A stretch of 26,060 nucleotides of DNA, from the NCBI GenBank assembly GCA_030611945.1, contig JAUWOV010000013.1, forward strand, positions 1-26,060, written 5' to 3'. Under the pieces are notes generated by a model. It was not told the DNA's origin and ran no database searches. It saw only the letters and a program-made list of their open reading frames with translations. The DNA is from a bacterium. GTDB taxonomy: Bacteria > JAHJDO01. Both the position numbers and the translations under genes were made by a program. Of the stretch, positions 1 through 8,079 are shown piece after piece (position 1 is the first letter of the stretch; the number at the start of each line of letters is the position of its first letter).

Positions 1-1
1 C

Positions 2-97
2 TTGCTTATGATTCCTCCTATTGACCTTGATACTGCGATTAGATTAGATCAGTCTTTTTCTGCCCAGGGGGGTAATGATGTGTTGACCGTTCCCTAA
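2..97 (+). mobile_element. 3' end of an integrase-core transposase gene (partial, contig edge)
   Basis: An open frame from base 2 to a TAA at 95-97 encodes 31 residues beginning LLMIPPIDLDTAIRLDQ. It matches, with one Ser/Leu difference, the end of the reverse-strand frame at 25867-26058. There the preceding residues (FNLHRPNTYKENKTPW) have the look of the C-terminal part of an rve/DDE integrase-core transposase, as in the IS481 and IS3 families. The similarity between the two copies stops right after the stop codon, so the IS end is probably there. Only the tail of the gene is in the window. Confidence 0.75.
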
Positions 98-286
98 TGT
101 TACTGGAGTTACGGTATACGGTGATTTGACATGGCATATAAAATTTAATATCATGCTCCTGATATAAATATCTAGTAAGACCCATTGAAAAAGTGGTGAG
201 TGACGGGTGATACGTGAGATGATATTTCCAAAGGATAATCTTGAACTTAACCATGCATGGAAATCCTGCGCTGCCCCCTGGTCATT

Positions 287-1864
287 ATGGAACTAACTTC
301 TCTCACAAGATCTGCAGGCAAGGTTGGGATTGCAACAATTATCAGCAGAGTTTTTGGCTATATCAGAGATATCCTATTAGCCTCGCTTTTTGGCACATCA
401 ATGTTTGCAGATGTCTTTTTTGTTGCTTTCAGAATTCCAAATACATTGAGACGTCTCCTTGGAGAAAATGCGTTTAATGCCTCGTTTATTCCTGTGATGG
501 GAGATTATCTTAAGAAAAAAGGTGAAAAAGAAGCATGGAATATGGCTGTATCTATAGGCATGATATTCTTGTGTATATTACTCTTTATTACCGTTATTGG
601 AGTTGTTTTTGCGCCTTTTATCATGAAGATAGCAGCTCATGGGTTCATTCAAACTCCTGGTAAAATAGAGCTTGCAGCAAAACTCCTGAGAATAATGTTT
701 CCATATATCTTATTTATAGGCATGGCTATCCTCATGATGAGCATCTTGAATTCCTTTAGAATCTTTTTTATTCCCGCACTTGCTCCCAGCATCCTGAATA
801 TATGCATGATTACATCTCTTATCTTCTTCTGCTACAGGATGAAGGAACCAGTAGTAGGACTGGCGATTGCAGTCCTGATTGGAGGAATAGGGCAACTTGG
901 GATTCAATTACCCAGCTTGGTAAAGCGAGGCAGGGGATTTTTCAAAGACTTAAAACCCAAATTTAATCATCCAGCAGCCAAGACAATAGGAAAACTCTTG
1001 GTTCCTGTCATATTGGGCTCAGGTGTTTATCATATAAACATTCTTGTTGATACATTTCTAGCCTCATTCTCTCATATAGTAGGTGAAGGAGCTGTGTCTG
1101 CGCTCTACTATGCCAACCGTTTGATACAACTTCCTCAGGCTGTATTCGCAATAGCCCTAGGCACTGTTATTTTACCTGCTATGGCTGGTTTTGCTTCGGA
1201 AAACAATATTGATAAGCTAAAAGAAACCTTCACCTTTTCCATAAAAATGATTATTTCAATCACTATTCCTTTGAGCGTATTATTTATAGTCCTGAGATTT
1301 CAAATCATCCAATTATTATTTGGATGGGGAAATTTTCAATTCTATTCTATAAAAGCAACAAGTTTTGGACTCTTATGCTATAGCTTTGGACTTGTTGCAT
1401 ATTCAGCTAATCAGATCATTACACGTGCGTTCTATTCAGTTAAAGATACAAAAACTCCTCTGAAGATAGCATGCTTAAGCATGGGTATAAACATTATACT
1501 TAATTTAGTACTGATGCGACCGTTGAAGCTGGGTGGACTTGCTCTTGCAACTTCTATTTCTGCTGCATGCAGCATGGTAGCGCTCTTTATTCTTTTAGAT
1601 AGAAAGATAGGCAGAATAGATTGGCATGGTATAAGGGATACATTGTCCCGTTTGTTACCCGGATCAGCAGTAATGGCAATAACCTGCTGGTTTACATTAA
1701 AATGGATAATATGTATTGAAGGGAATCTGCTTACAGTGCGTCTTATTCAGCTTTTTGTCCCTGCTTTTGTTGGAACTATTAGTTTTCTTATCATATCCTA
1801 TTTTTTAAAACTCAAAGAATTAAGACACGTATTGGGACTAATGGTAAGATTCAGACAAAGATAA
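287..1864 (+). CDS. murJ: MurJ (MviN), lipid II flippase
   Basis: This is a 525-residue polytopic membrane protein of the MOP superfamily. MurJ moves the peptidoglycan precursor lipid II across the inner membrane. The N-terminus (SLTRSAGKVGIATIISRVFG, then GYIRD and FRIPN) is diagnostic of MurJ, and about 14 hydrophobic segments follow, including the later RAFYSVKDTKTP motif typical of the family. I place the start at the ATG at 287, because MurJ proteins normally begin a few residues before SLTRSAG. An in-frame ATG at 257 would add ten residues; an in-frame TAA at 248 excludes anything earlier. Neither start has a clear Shine-Dalgarno sequence. The 5' region (98-286) lies between the IS end and this gene and holds a GTGAGTGACGGGTGA-type stretch but no recognisable promoter. 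The gene converges with nadA. Confidence 0.93.
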   Translation: MELTSLTRSAGKVGIATIISRVFGYIRDILLASLFGTSMFADVFFVAFRIPNTLRRLLGENAFNASFIPVMGDYLKKKGEKEAWNMAVSIGMIFLCILLFITVIGVVFAPFIMKIAAHGFIQTPGKIELAAKLLRIMFPYILFIGMAILMMSILNSFRIFFIPALAPSILNICMITSLIFFCYRMKEPVVGLAIAVLIGGIGQLGIQLPSLVKRGRGFFKDLKPKFNHPAAKTIGKLLVPVILGSGVYHINILVDTFLASFSHIVGEGAVSALYYANRLIQLPQAVFAIALGTVILPAMAGFASENNIDKLKETFTFSIKMIISITIPLSVLFIVLRFQIIQLLFGWGNFQFYSIKATSFGLLCYSFGLVAYSANQIITRAFYSVKDTKTPLKIACLSMGINIILNLVLMRPLKLGGLALATSISAACSMVALFILLDRKIGRIDWHGIRDTLSRLLPGSAVMAITCWFTLKWIICIEGNLLTVRLIQLFVPAFVGTISFLIISYFLKLKELRHVLGLMVRFRQR

Positions 1865-1976
1865 GAGTGAGCTTATTTTTTTGTCGCAAACACACCCATG
1901 AGATATATTGAGAATCACAATGAGAATCTTAAACAAAAAGTGTTACCTATGTTTCTCAGCCTTCGCAGTGATTTTT

Positions 1977-2900
1977 TCACAACACCTCTAACATTCTATC
2001 TACAGCTCTCTTGGCTTTGATTTGAATATCTTCTGGGACTTTGACCTCATACTTCATATCTTCTAAACACCATAATACTTTTTCCAAGGTGGTCAGTTTC
2101 ATATCGTTGCATACAGCTTGTTCCGAAAGAGGATAAAATCTCTTTTCAGGGTTTTCTTTGCGTAATCTGTGAAGCATTCCATGTTCAGTGCCTACAATTA
2201 TCTCAGATGCGCCGGATAACTTTGCATACTTACACATTCCACTGGTGGAGAGAGCTTCGTCAGCAAGTTTAATTACCTGTGGCGCGCACTCAGGATGAAC
2301 AATAACTTTCGCTTCAGGATGCGCTTTTCTTTGTCTTGTAATATGCTCAGACAGGATCTTGGCGTGAACAGGACAATAGCCGTCCCAAAGAATGAGACTG
2401 CGATTAACTTTTGTAGACACGTAGTGCCCCAAATATTTATCAGGAACAAAGATAATCTCTGCTGCATCCTTTAACGACTTTATTACCTTAACGGCATTTC
2501 CGGAAGTGCAGCAGATGTCAATTTCTGCCTTAACTTCAGCAGAAGTATTAACGTAAGCTACTACAGTTGCTCTTGGATGTTCTTTTTTTAGAACTTTCAG
2601 TTCGTTTCTTGTAATCATATCAGCCATAGGACACCCTGCATTTATATCAGGCATAAGAACCAGTTTATCCGGGCAGAGAATAGATGCGGTCTCAGCCATA
2701 AAACGAACGCCGCAGAAAACAATTACATCAGCATTGGTCTTGCTTGCTGTTCGGCTTAATTCCAAGGAATCACCAATATAATCAGCAATATCCTGCACCT
2801 CATCTATTTGGTAATTATGGACAAGGATTACAGCATTCCTTTTTCTTTTCAATTCCAAAATCTTTTCTACTAAATTTTTATTTATTTTTAATTTTTGCAT
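1977..2900 (-). CDS. nadA: Quinolinate synthase NadA
   Basis: A 307-residue [4Fe-4S] enzyme that condenses iminoaspartate with dihydroxyacetone phosphate to give quinolinate, the start of de novo NAD synthesis. Visible family motifs are VHNYQ near residue 27, SLELSR near 45, the NAGCPMAD loop at 88-94 and WDGYCPVH at 172-179. Three cysteines, C90, C176 and C264, are spaced 86 and 88 apart, like the three cluster ligands of NadA from other bacteria. The length is normal for the short bacterial form. The ATG lies one base after the mnmA stop, so iscS, mnmA and nadA form one transcription unit. There is no strong Shine-Dalgarno, and the junction is very AT-rich. No nadB or nadC is seen here, so iminoaspartate must come from elsewhere. 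The desulfurase upstream may supply cluster sulfur. Confidence 0.95.
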   Translation of the reverse strand: MQKLKINKNLVEKILELKRKRNAVILVHNYQIDEVQDIADYIGDSLELSRTASKTNADVIVFCGVRFMAETASILCPDKLVLMPDINAGCPMADMITRNELKVLKKEHPRATVVAYVNTSAEVKAEIDICCTSGNAVKVIKSLKDAAEIIFVPDKYLGHYVSTKVNRSLILWDGYCPVHAKILSEHITRQRKAHPEAKVIVHPECAPQVIKLADEALSTSGMCKYAKLSGASEIIVGTEHGMLHRLRKENPEKRFYPLSEQAVCNDMKLTTLEKVLWCLEDMKYEVKVPEDIQIKAKRAVDRMLEVL

Positions 2901-2901
2901 T

Positions 2902-3948
2902 TTAATTTTTAATTTTATTTATCGTTCCTCCTCCGATAACTTCTTCCCCATTATAAAATACTACTGCCTGACCTGGGGTAACTGCCTGCTGTGGAGAATC
3001 AAACCTCACACTGACCTTGTCTTTATTTAATGGAATGACCGTTGCCTGCGAGGGCTGATGCAGGTATCTTATCTTCGCTTTCACTTTAATAGGAGTTTCT
3101 AATTTTTCTATATTTATAAAATTCATATTATCGGCAATTAATTCGTCCGTATATAGTTCTTCTTTTTTGCCTGCCATAATAACATTGTTCTTCTTGTCAA
3201 TGGCAATTACGTATAAAGGATTCTTATCCGCTATCCCCATTCCTCTGCGTTGGCCAATAGTATAAAAAACAATTCCTTTGTGCTCTCCGATAACTTTTCC
3301 TTCCTTGTTTACAATAGGACCGGGGCAAATTAGTGATGAGTCAAAATATTCTTTAACAAACTCCCCATAATTATTCTCAGGGATAAAACATATTTCCTGC
3401 GATTCAGGGCTATTTCCCACATGCAGGTTTTTCTCTTTAGCAATTTCTCTTACTCGCTCTTTATAAAGGTCTCCCAATGGCATCAAAGTAAATTTCAGCT
3501 GCTCCTGAGTCAGCACGTACAGGAAATAAGACTGGTCCTTTTGTGTATCAACGCATTTCTTAAGTAGGCATCTGCCTTTTTGCTTATCAAACTCTATTCT
3601 TGCATAGTGGCCTGTAGCGATATAATTTGCTTCTAATTCTTTTGCTTTTTTAGCTAAAGCGTCAAACTTTATGTATTTATTGCATCTGATACAGGGGTTT
3701 GGCGTTCTTCCGTCTTTATATTCTTCACAAAAATTGGCGATTACTTTCTCTTTAAAAAAATTCCTCATATCTAACGCATAGTACGGTATTCCCAGTTTGT
3801 CAGCTACCATCTTTGCATCCTTATCTTTGGAACGCTCCCAGATATGCATATAGATACCGATAACTTCAAACCCCTTATCCTTAAGCAAGGCTGCAGCAAC
3901 AGATGAATCCACCCCTCCGCTCATTGCCACAACTACTCTTTTTTTCAT
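2902..3948 (-). CDS. mnmA: tRNA 2-thiouridylase MnmA
   Basis: A 348-residue PP-loop ATPase that places sulfur on C2 of the wobble uridine of tRNA-Lys, Glu and Gln. The ATP loop SGGVDSS is at residues 10-16. The catalytic pair is C89 (in NPCIRCN) and C187 (in ESQEICFIP). A third cysteine, C86, makes a CxxC with C89, at a position where Escherichia coli MnmA has Asp. Three such cysteines could bind a [4Fe-4S] cluster (inference). A GTG at 3966 would add six residues and overlap iscS by 16 bases. I prefer the ATG at 3948, two bases after the iscS stop, because the sequence MKKRVVVAMSGG is the usual family N-terminus. Sitting behind the cysteine desulfurase gene, it probably receives persulfide sulfur from that enzyme. 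Confidence 0.95.
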   Translation of the reverse strand: MKKRVVVAMSGGVDSSVAAALLKDKGFEVIGIYMHIWERSKDKDAKMVADKLGIPYYALDMRNFFKEKVIANFCEEYKDGRTPNPCIRCNKYIKFDALAKKAKELEANYIATGHYARIEFDKQKGRCLLKKCVDTQKDQSYFLYVLTQEQLKFTLMPLGDLYKERVREIAKEKNLHVGNSPESQEICFIPENNYGEFVKEYFDSSLICPGPIVNKEGKVIGEHKGIVFYTIGQRRGMGIADKNPLYVIAIDKKNNVIMAGKKEELYTDELIADNMNFINIEKLETPIKVKAKIRYLHQPSQATVIPLNKDKVSVRFDSPQQAVTPGQAVVFYNGEEVIGGGTINKIKN

Positions 3949-3950
3949 CT

Positions 3951-5114
3951 TTATCCATTCTTCCACAATGGCGACATAGAACGGAGCTTTTCTACAATTC
4001 TTGGCAATACTTCTAAAACATTATCAATATCTTCTTTCTCGGTGTATCTACCCAAGGTAAATCTCAAAGAACCATGTGCTAACTCATGTGACAGCCCCAG
4101 CGCCAGTAAAACATGTGAAGCTTCCAGACTTGATGAACTGCAGGCAGAACCTGTAGAAGCAGCAATTCCTTCCATGTCCAGATTAAGCAGCAAAGATTCT
4201 CCTTCTGCGGATTCAATAGAGACATTGACATTGTTAGGAAGCCTTTTTAAGGGATGTCCGTTTAATCTGACGTGTTCAATTTTCTCAAAAATACCTTTTA
4301 TTAATTTGTCTCGTAAAACGACCAGTTTTTTCGCCTCTTCATCCATCCTTTCTTTTGCAATTTCTACTGCTTTACCGAATCCAACAATAGCCGGTACATT
4401 TTCTGTAGATGCCCGACGTTTTCTTTCTTGTTCCCCTCCATGTATAAACGGGACCATTCCAGTGCCTTTTTTTATATATAGCGCTCCAATCCCTTTTGGC
4501 CCGCATAACTTATGGCCGGATATACTAAGCAGGTCTACATTAAGTTCATCAACATTTATAGGGCAGTGACCAAATGTCTGAACGGCATCTGAATGGAAAC
4601 AAATTTCTTTTTCTCTGGCAATTTTACCTATTTTTGATATTGGCTGGATTGTCCCTATCTCATTACTAGCGTGCATAACTGATATAAGAATTGTCTTATC
4701 AGTAATCGTCTTTTTCACATCCTCAGGATCAACAAATCCATCTTTGCTCACATGAAGATAAGTTATCTTAAAACCCATCTTCTCTAAAAACTTGCAGGAA
4801 TTAATTACTGCATGATGTTCAATAGACGAAGTAATTATATGATTTCCTTTATGCTGGTTGGCGTATGCTGCGCCCTTTATAGCAAAGTTATCACTTTCCG
4901 TGCCTCCGCTGGTAAAGATAATCTCCTCCTGCTTTGCGCCTAAAAAAGAAGCTATTTTTCCCCGCGCTTCATCCGTTGCTGCTTTGGCTTCCTGTCCAAA
5001 TGAATGAATGCTTGAAGGGTTTCCAAATTTATCAGTAAAATATGGCAGCATCGCTTTTACTACTTCAGGGTCTGTAGGCGTAGTAGCCGCATAATCAAGA
5101 TACACTTTTCTCAT
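3951..5114 (-). CDS. iscS: Cysteine desulfurase (NifS/IscS family)
   Basis: A 387-residue PLP enzyme that removes sulfur from cysteine, producing alanine and an enzyme persulfide used for Fe-S clusters and tRNA thiolation. Family landmarks are YLDYAATTP (5-13), the cofactor-contacting EHH near 99-101, the PLP lysine K202 in SGHKLCGPKG, and the persulfide-carrying C325 in GSACSSSSLEASHVL. The C-terminal extension after C325 is of NifS/IscS length. A strong GAGGAG lies about nine bases upstream of the ATG. It heads the unit iscS-mnmA-nadA, whose other two products need sulfur or an Fe-S cluster. No Rrf2/IscR-type regulator or scaffold gene adjoins it. Without iscU nearby, NifS and IscS cannot be separated with certainty, so the symbol is a best guess. 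Confidence 0.93.
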   Translation of the reverse strand: MRKVYLDYAATTPTDPEVVKAMLPYFTDKFGNPSSIHSFGQEAKAATDEARGKIASFLGAKQEEIIFTSGGTESDNFAIKGAAYANQHKGNHIITSSIEHHAVINSCKFLEKMGFKITYLHVSKDGFVDPEDVKKTITDKTILISVMHASNEIGTIQPISKIGKIAREKEICFHSDAVQTFGHCPINVDELNVDLLSISGHKLCGPKGIGALYIKKGTGMVPFIHGGEQERKRRASTENVPAIVGFGKAVEIAKERMDEEAKKLVVLRDKLIKGIFEKIEHVRLNGHPLKRLPNNVNVSIESAEGESLLLNLDMEGIAASTGSACSSSSLEASHVLLALGLSHELAHGSLRFTLGRYTEKEDIDNVLEVLPRIVEKLRSMSPLWKNG

Positions 5115-5253
5115 CTTTTATTATCTCCTCTTTTGCTTCGTTCTATTGCCTTCTGGACGAACTACCTTAACATATTCCTCAATCTTTTTAAATATCTGCT
5201 CCAGAAATATAATGGACATGGTTAAGTGAATGTGATATTTTACAGCTAACAAA

Positions 5254-5268
5254 ATACGAAGTTCGTAT
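5254..5268. promoter_or_regulatory. Perfect palindrome upstream of hicBA, candidate operator
   Basis: ATACGAA-G-TTCGTAT is a perfect 7+1+7 inverted repeat ending 34 bases before the hicB ATG and overlapping a weak -10-like TATATT. It lies in the divergent gap between iscS and hicB. A toxin-antitoxin autoregulatory site is the simplest reading, although this HicB shows no obvious DNA-binding domain. Confidence 0.45.
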
Positions 5269-5302
5269 ATTAGTTGTTGTGGCAAAAATGAAAGGAGCAA
5301 AG

Positions 5303-5527
5303 ATGAAAGAAATACTTACTGCAATTTTCGAGAAATCCCCACAAGGATATATAGGATATGTAGAAGAACTTCCCGGCGCTAACACGCAGGGAGATACTTT
5401 AGAAGAAACCAAGAGAAATTTGATTGAATCTGTTCACTTGGTTCTTGAAGCTAATCGCCAACTTGCTGAAGAGGGTATTTTAGAAAAGGAATTTATAAAA
5501 GAGCCTTTAGGAACAATTACAGTATGA
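5303..5527 (+). CDS. hicB: HicB-family antitoxin
   Basis: A 74-residue protein of the HicB/UPF0150 fold that neutralises the HicA RNase. The family pattern is visible: FEKSPQGYIGYVEELPGANTQ (split here as FEKSPQGYIG then YVEELPGANTQ), GDTLEEtkrNL and ESVHLVLEANRQL. The ATG at 5303 is chosen over an in-frame GTG at 5279 because AAAGGAG stands five bases before it. The protein ends soon after the HicB core and has no ribbon-helix-helix or HTH extension, so any DNA binding would need the core itself or another factor. Its last codons overlap hicA by ATGA, which couples translation. The order antitoxin-toxin is one of the two orders known for this family. Confidence 0.88.
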   Translation: MKEILTAIFEKSPQGYIGYVEELPGANTQGDTLEETKRNLIESVHLVLEANRQLAEEGILEKEFIKEPLGTITV

Positions 5528-5709
5528 AACGGAGGTCTCTTATCCGGCATTTAGAGAAATATGGCTGTGAATTTTTGCGTGAAGGCGGGAATCATACAGT
5601 TTATGTTAATAGAAGAGAAACGAAAGTCACAACTGTCCCACGACACAGAGAAATTGACCAAAGATTATTTTATAAAATTTGCAAAGACCTTGGAATACCA
5701 AAAATCTAA
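5524..5709 (+). CDS. hicA: HicA-family mRNA interferase toxin
   Basis: A 61-residue toxin with the small double-stranded RNA-binding-like HicA fold. It cleaves mRNA independently of any reading frame. The pattern is complete: an N-terminal helix (SLIRHLEKYGCEFLREGG), then NHTVYVN with the catalytic histidine at residue 24, VPRHREIDQ, and the C-terminal helix LFYKICKDLGI. The start overlaps the hicB stop. The pair sits between two sulfur-related minus-strand operons and converges with larE, leaving 55 bases in which no clear terminator is visible. Nothing suggests the toxin is broken. Confidence 0.9.
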   Translation: MKRRSLIRHLEKYGCEFLREGGNHTVYVNRRETKVTTVPRHREIDQRLFYKICKDLGIPKI

Positions 5710-5764
5710 CAAGACTTCTCCAGTATATTTTCAGTATGAATGCAAACAAAGAAGATAAAAAATA

Positions 5765-6598
5765 TTACCGTCTCGTTTTCTTTCCTTTTATTTTACCTTT
5801 CAGGGCTTCATTCATGCTCCCTGTTCTATATCCTTCTAAATCAACTGTCACATAAGTATAACCTAATTCCTTGAATTTAGTTACAATTTTATCCCTTGCA
5901 TCTTCTTTTAATAATTTGGACATTTCATTTTTCAGGACTTCTATTCGTGCAATCTGCTCATGGTGTCTTACTCTTACTTGGGTTATGCCGAGCTTTCTTA
6001 GGAATGCCTCTGCTTTATCAACTTTGGCAAGATTCTCTTTGGTTATCTTCATTCCATATGGAAAACGACTGGCAAGACAGGCAAGAGATGGTTTGTTCCA
6101 TGTAGATAATCCAAGCCTCTCTGATAAGCTGCGAATTTCGTTCTTGTCAAGACCTGCCTCTTCAAGCGGGCTTCTTACACCCAATTCCCTCGCTGCTTTC
6201 ATCCCAGGCCTGAAGTCCTTTCTGTCATCATAATTTGAACCGTCTAAAACATAGTTTAATTTATACTTCTTAGCTAATGCAATCAATTTGGAAAACAATT
6301 CCCTTTTACACCAATAGCATCTATCAACAGAATTCTCTACAAATTTTTGATTAAAAAGTTCATCGGTTTTAATAACTAAATGTTTCACTCTTAATCTTTT
6401 TGCGATAGTTTTGGCATCTTTTATTTCGCAGGCAGGATAAATTAATGAATCTGCAGTAACAGCCAATACCTTATCATCATCTAACACATCCTTGGCAACC
6501 TTAACCAAAAAAGTGCTGTCCACCCCCCCTGAATAGGCTATTAAGACACTCTGCATTTCATTCAGGAGCTTCCTTAGATGCTGCGATTTTTTATTCAT
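5765..6598 (-). CDS. larE: LarE-like ATP-dependent sulfur transferase
   Basis: A 277-residue PP-loop enzyme. LarE adenylates a pyridine dinucleotide and inserts sulfur during synthesis of the nickel-pincer cofactor of lactate racemase. Visible are the ATP loop SGGVDST near residues 23-29, RCYWCKRELF (C94, C97), GSNYDDRKDFRPG, and PSLACLASRFPYG with C174. C174 matches the sacrificial cysteine of single-Cys LarE. The added CxxC makes this the three-Cys type, which in other bacteria holds a [4Fe-4S] cluster and can turn over. The ATG at 6598 shares one base with the cysK stop (TGATG). No larA, larB or larC lies nearby, so the target here could be another sulfur-containing cofactor. The cysK link suggests cysteine-derived sulfur. 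Confidence 0.85.
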   Translation of the reverse strand: MNKKSQHLRKLLNEMQSVLIAYSGGVDSTFLVKVAKDVLDDDKVLAVTADSLIYPACEIKDAKTIAKRLRVKHLVIKTDELFNQKFVENSVDRCYWCKRELFSKLIALAKKYKLNYVLDGSNYDDRKDFRPGMKAARELGVRSPLEEAGLDKNEIRSLSERLGLSTWNKPSLACLASRFPYGMKITKENLAKVDKAEAFLRKLGITQVRVRHHEQIARIEVLKNEMSKLLKEDARDKIVTKFKELGYTYVTVDLEGYRTGSMNEALKGKIKGKKTRR

Positions 6599-7485
6599 CA
6601 CCAAGTGCTTAAATACCGTTCACCTGTATCAGGGAAGATTGCAACAATAAGTTTGCCTTTGTTTTCTTTTCTTTTAGCAATTTTTATTGCTGCCCAGGCT
6701 GCTGCTCCGGAGGAAATACCTGCAAATATGCCTTCTTCTTTAGCTAATCTTCTTGCAGTCTCAGCAGCATCTTCATTGCTTACCTGAATTATCTCATCCA
6801 CCAGATCCATTCTTAAAACATCAGGCACAAACCCTGCGCCAATGCCCTGGATCTTATTCGGTGAATCCTTGGGCTCAACGGCAATTGCTTTAAACTCGGG
6901 CTTTCTTTTCTTAATTACCTCAGCTATTCCTGTAATGGTTCCACCTGTGCCCACACCACTGACCAATATGTCTATCCTGCCGTCTGTATCACGCCATATC
7001 TCTTCAGCTGTAGTCTCTCTATGAGCCTTTGGATTAGCCGGGTTTTTGAACTGCTGCGGCATAAATGAGTTGGGAGTGTTCTTTAGGATTTCTTCTGCCT
7101 TTTTCACTGCTCCAATCATCCCTTCCTGTCCAGGTGTCAGGATAACCTCTGCTCCGAATAAAGATAGTAACTGTCTGCGTTCAATAGACATTGTATCAGG
7201 CATGGTTAGAATCAGGTGATAACCTTTTGCAGCGCAGACAAAGGCTAGAGCAACTCCTGTATTGCCGCTTGTCGGCTCAATAATTATTGTTCCGTCTTTA
7301 ATTAATCCCTTGCTCTCTCCATCTTCAATCATTGAGATACCGATTCTGTCTTTCACGCTGGATAACGGATTAAAGGATTCAAGCTTTGCCACAACAGTTG
7401 CATATGTGCCTTGTGTAATCTTATTTAACTTTACCAGAGGCGTATTCCCTATTAATCCGGTTATATCATCTGCTATCTTTGACAC
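6598..7485 (-). CDS. cysK: Cysteine synthase (O-acetylserine sulfhydrylase)
   Basis: A 295-residue fold-type II PLP enzyme joining O-acetylserine and sulfide to make cysteine. The PLP lysine is in SVKDRI (K45), the substrate loop is PTSGNTG near 71-77, and the phosphate-binding loop is GVGTGGT near 178-184. A C-terminal ISSGAA motif is present. The length fits CysK and CysM; K/M cannot be separated by eye. The start is a GTG at 7485, preceded at eight bases by AAGGAG. An ATG at 7493 is out of frame. It lies 20 bases after the DUF1858 gene and overlaps larE by one base, giving an operon that makes cysteine and moves its sulfur. Confidence 0.93.
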   Translation of the reverse strand: MSKIADDITGLIGNTPLVKLNKITQGTYATVVAKLESFNPLSSVKDRIGISMIEDGESKGLIKDGTIIIEPTSGNTGVALAFVCAAKGYHLILTMPDTMSIERRQLLSLFGAEVILTPGQEGMIGAVKKAEEILKNTPNSFMPQQFKNPANPKAHRETTAEEIWRDTDGRIDILVSGVGTGGTITGIAEVIKKRKPEFKAIAVEPKDSPNKIQGIGAGFVPDVLRMDLVDEIIQVSNEDAAETARRLAKEEGIFAGISSGAAAWAAIKIAKRKENKGKLIVAIFPDTGERYLSTW

Positions 7486-7505
7486 TACTGCATCTCCTTC
7501 TATAA

Positions 7506-7709
7506 TTAACTATGAATTCTATTTATATCCTCTAACAAACTTTTGGCATCTATGCCATACGTTTTACAAACTTCGCCTATCTTTAGACTTTCCATTTCCA
7601 TCTTTGCCATGGGGCAGTGCAAACACGGCAGTTGATATTTAGAAAGCATTTTTTCAGCACCATCAATCTTTAGTATATCAGCTAATGTTGTGTTTTCATT
7701 TACTTCCAT
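7506..7709 (-). CDS. DUF1858 redox-disulfide domain protein
   Basis: A 67-residue protein that is nearly all DUF1858, the domain also described as the hybrid-cluster-protein-associated redox disulfide domain. The N-terminal part ([18 protein letters not shown]) is followed by LPCLHCPMA with a C29-x-x-C32 pair, and a third Cys at 48. A GAGGAG lies seven bases before the ATG. It is the first gene of the unit with cysK and larE. A thiol/disulfide or sulfur-relay role next to these enzymes is plausible, but the biochemical function of the family is not established. Confidence 0.82.
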   Translation of the reverse strand: MEVNENTTLADILKIDGAEKMLSKYQLPCLHCPMAKMEMESLKIGEVCKTYGIDAKSLLEDINRIHS

Positions 7710-7760
7710 TTTTTACTCCTCTGATAAATTGTTAATTGACTATTGAGTTCTTGTGATTCC

Positions 7761-7775
7761 GTTCTTTTAAAGAAC
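7761..7775. promoter_or_regulatory. Perfect palindrome upstream of the DUF1858-cysK-larE operon
   Basis: GTTCTTT-T-AAAGAAC is a perfect 7+1+7 inverted repeat 51 bases before the DUF1858 ATG. It could be an operator for the cysteine operon. It also directly abuts the terminator hairpin at 7776-7804 and supplies a T-rich tail on the minus strand, so it may simply be part of that terminator. Confidence 0.35.
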
Positions 7776-7804
7776 AAAGGCAAGGTTATTCACACCTTGC
7801 CTTT
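7776..7804 (-). terminator. Rho-independent terminator of the Cys-rich protein gene
   Basis: A perfect 10-bp stem (AAAGGCAAGG / CCTTGCCTTT) with a nine-base loop lies 17 bases past the stop of the small Cys-rich gene. On the minus strand it is followed by GTTCTTT, a T-rich tail. It separates that gene from the DUF1858-cysK-larE unit. Confidence 0.7.
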
Positions 7805-7821
7805 ATATCCTTCTGCTTATA

Positions 7822-7980
7822 TTACGAACAGCAGGAGCAGGAATCATCTTTTTTAACCATCGGTTTTCCACAGCATTCTGGAACAGGCTGGCATTCGTCA
7901 ACTTCTACTGTTTCGCAGCAGCAATTGTCAGCGCATTTGTACTCTATCTTTTTCTTAGGCTCTGAACCGCAACATCCCAT
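7822..7980 (-). CDS. Small Cys-rich protein with a desulforedoxin-like ECCGKPM motif
   Basis: A 52-residue frame with an excellent ribosome site (AAGGAGGTGA, five bases before the ATG). Twelve of its 52 residues are Cys: C3, C4, C16, C20-22, C30, C36, C37, C48, C50 and C51. The middle part, YKCADNCCC...ECCGKPM, resembles the rubredoxin-like site of desulforedoxin and the desulfoferrodoxin N-terminus (YKCxxC...CCGxPM). The first pair is spaced CxxxC or CxxxxC rather than CxxC, and extra CC and CSCC clusters stand at each end. It probably binds iron or zinc, and a metallothionein-like role is also possible. It has its own terminator and no signal peptide, so it acts in the cytoplasm. Its spacing from the lipid operon (99 bases) suggests separate expression. 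Confidence 0.82.
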   Translation of the reverse strand: MGCCGSEPKKKIEYKCADNCCCETVEVDECQPVPECCGKPMVKKDDSCSCCS

Positions 7981-8079
7981 CTGATTCACCTCCTTTTGAA
8001 CTCGTTATAAACTTAATAATATCACACTTTGACTGTTCCTTTCTACTCTTTTTTTAGACTTCTATGTAGGTTTTAGGGT

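Noticed and set aside
4042-4569. A 175-codon plus-strand open frame opposite iscS
   Set aside because: It is the antisense shadow of a clear cysteine desulfurase, Ser-rich with no domain pattern and no ribosome site.
5121-5219. A 32-codon minus-strand frame ending just before iscS
   Set aside because: No ribosome site, no recognisable similarity, and its end coincides with the iscS ribosome site. It may be a chance frame in the leader.
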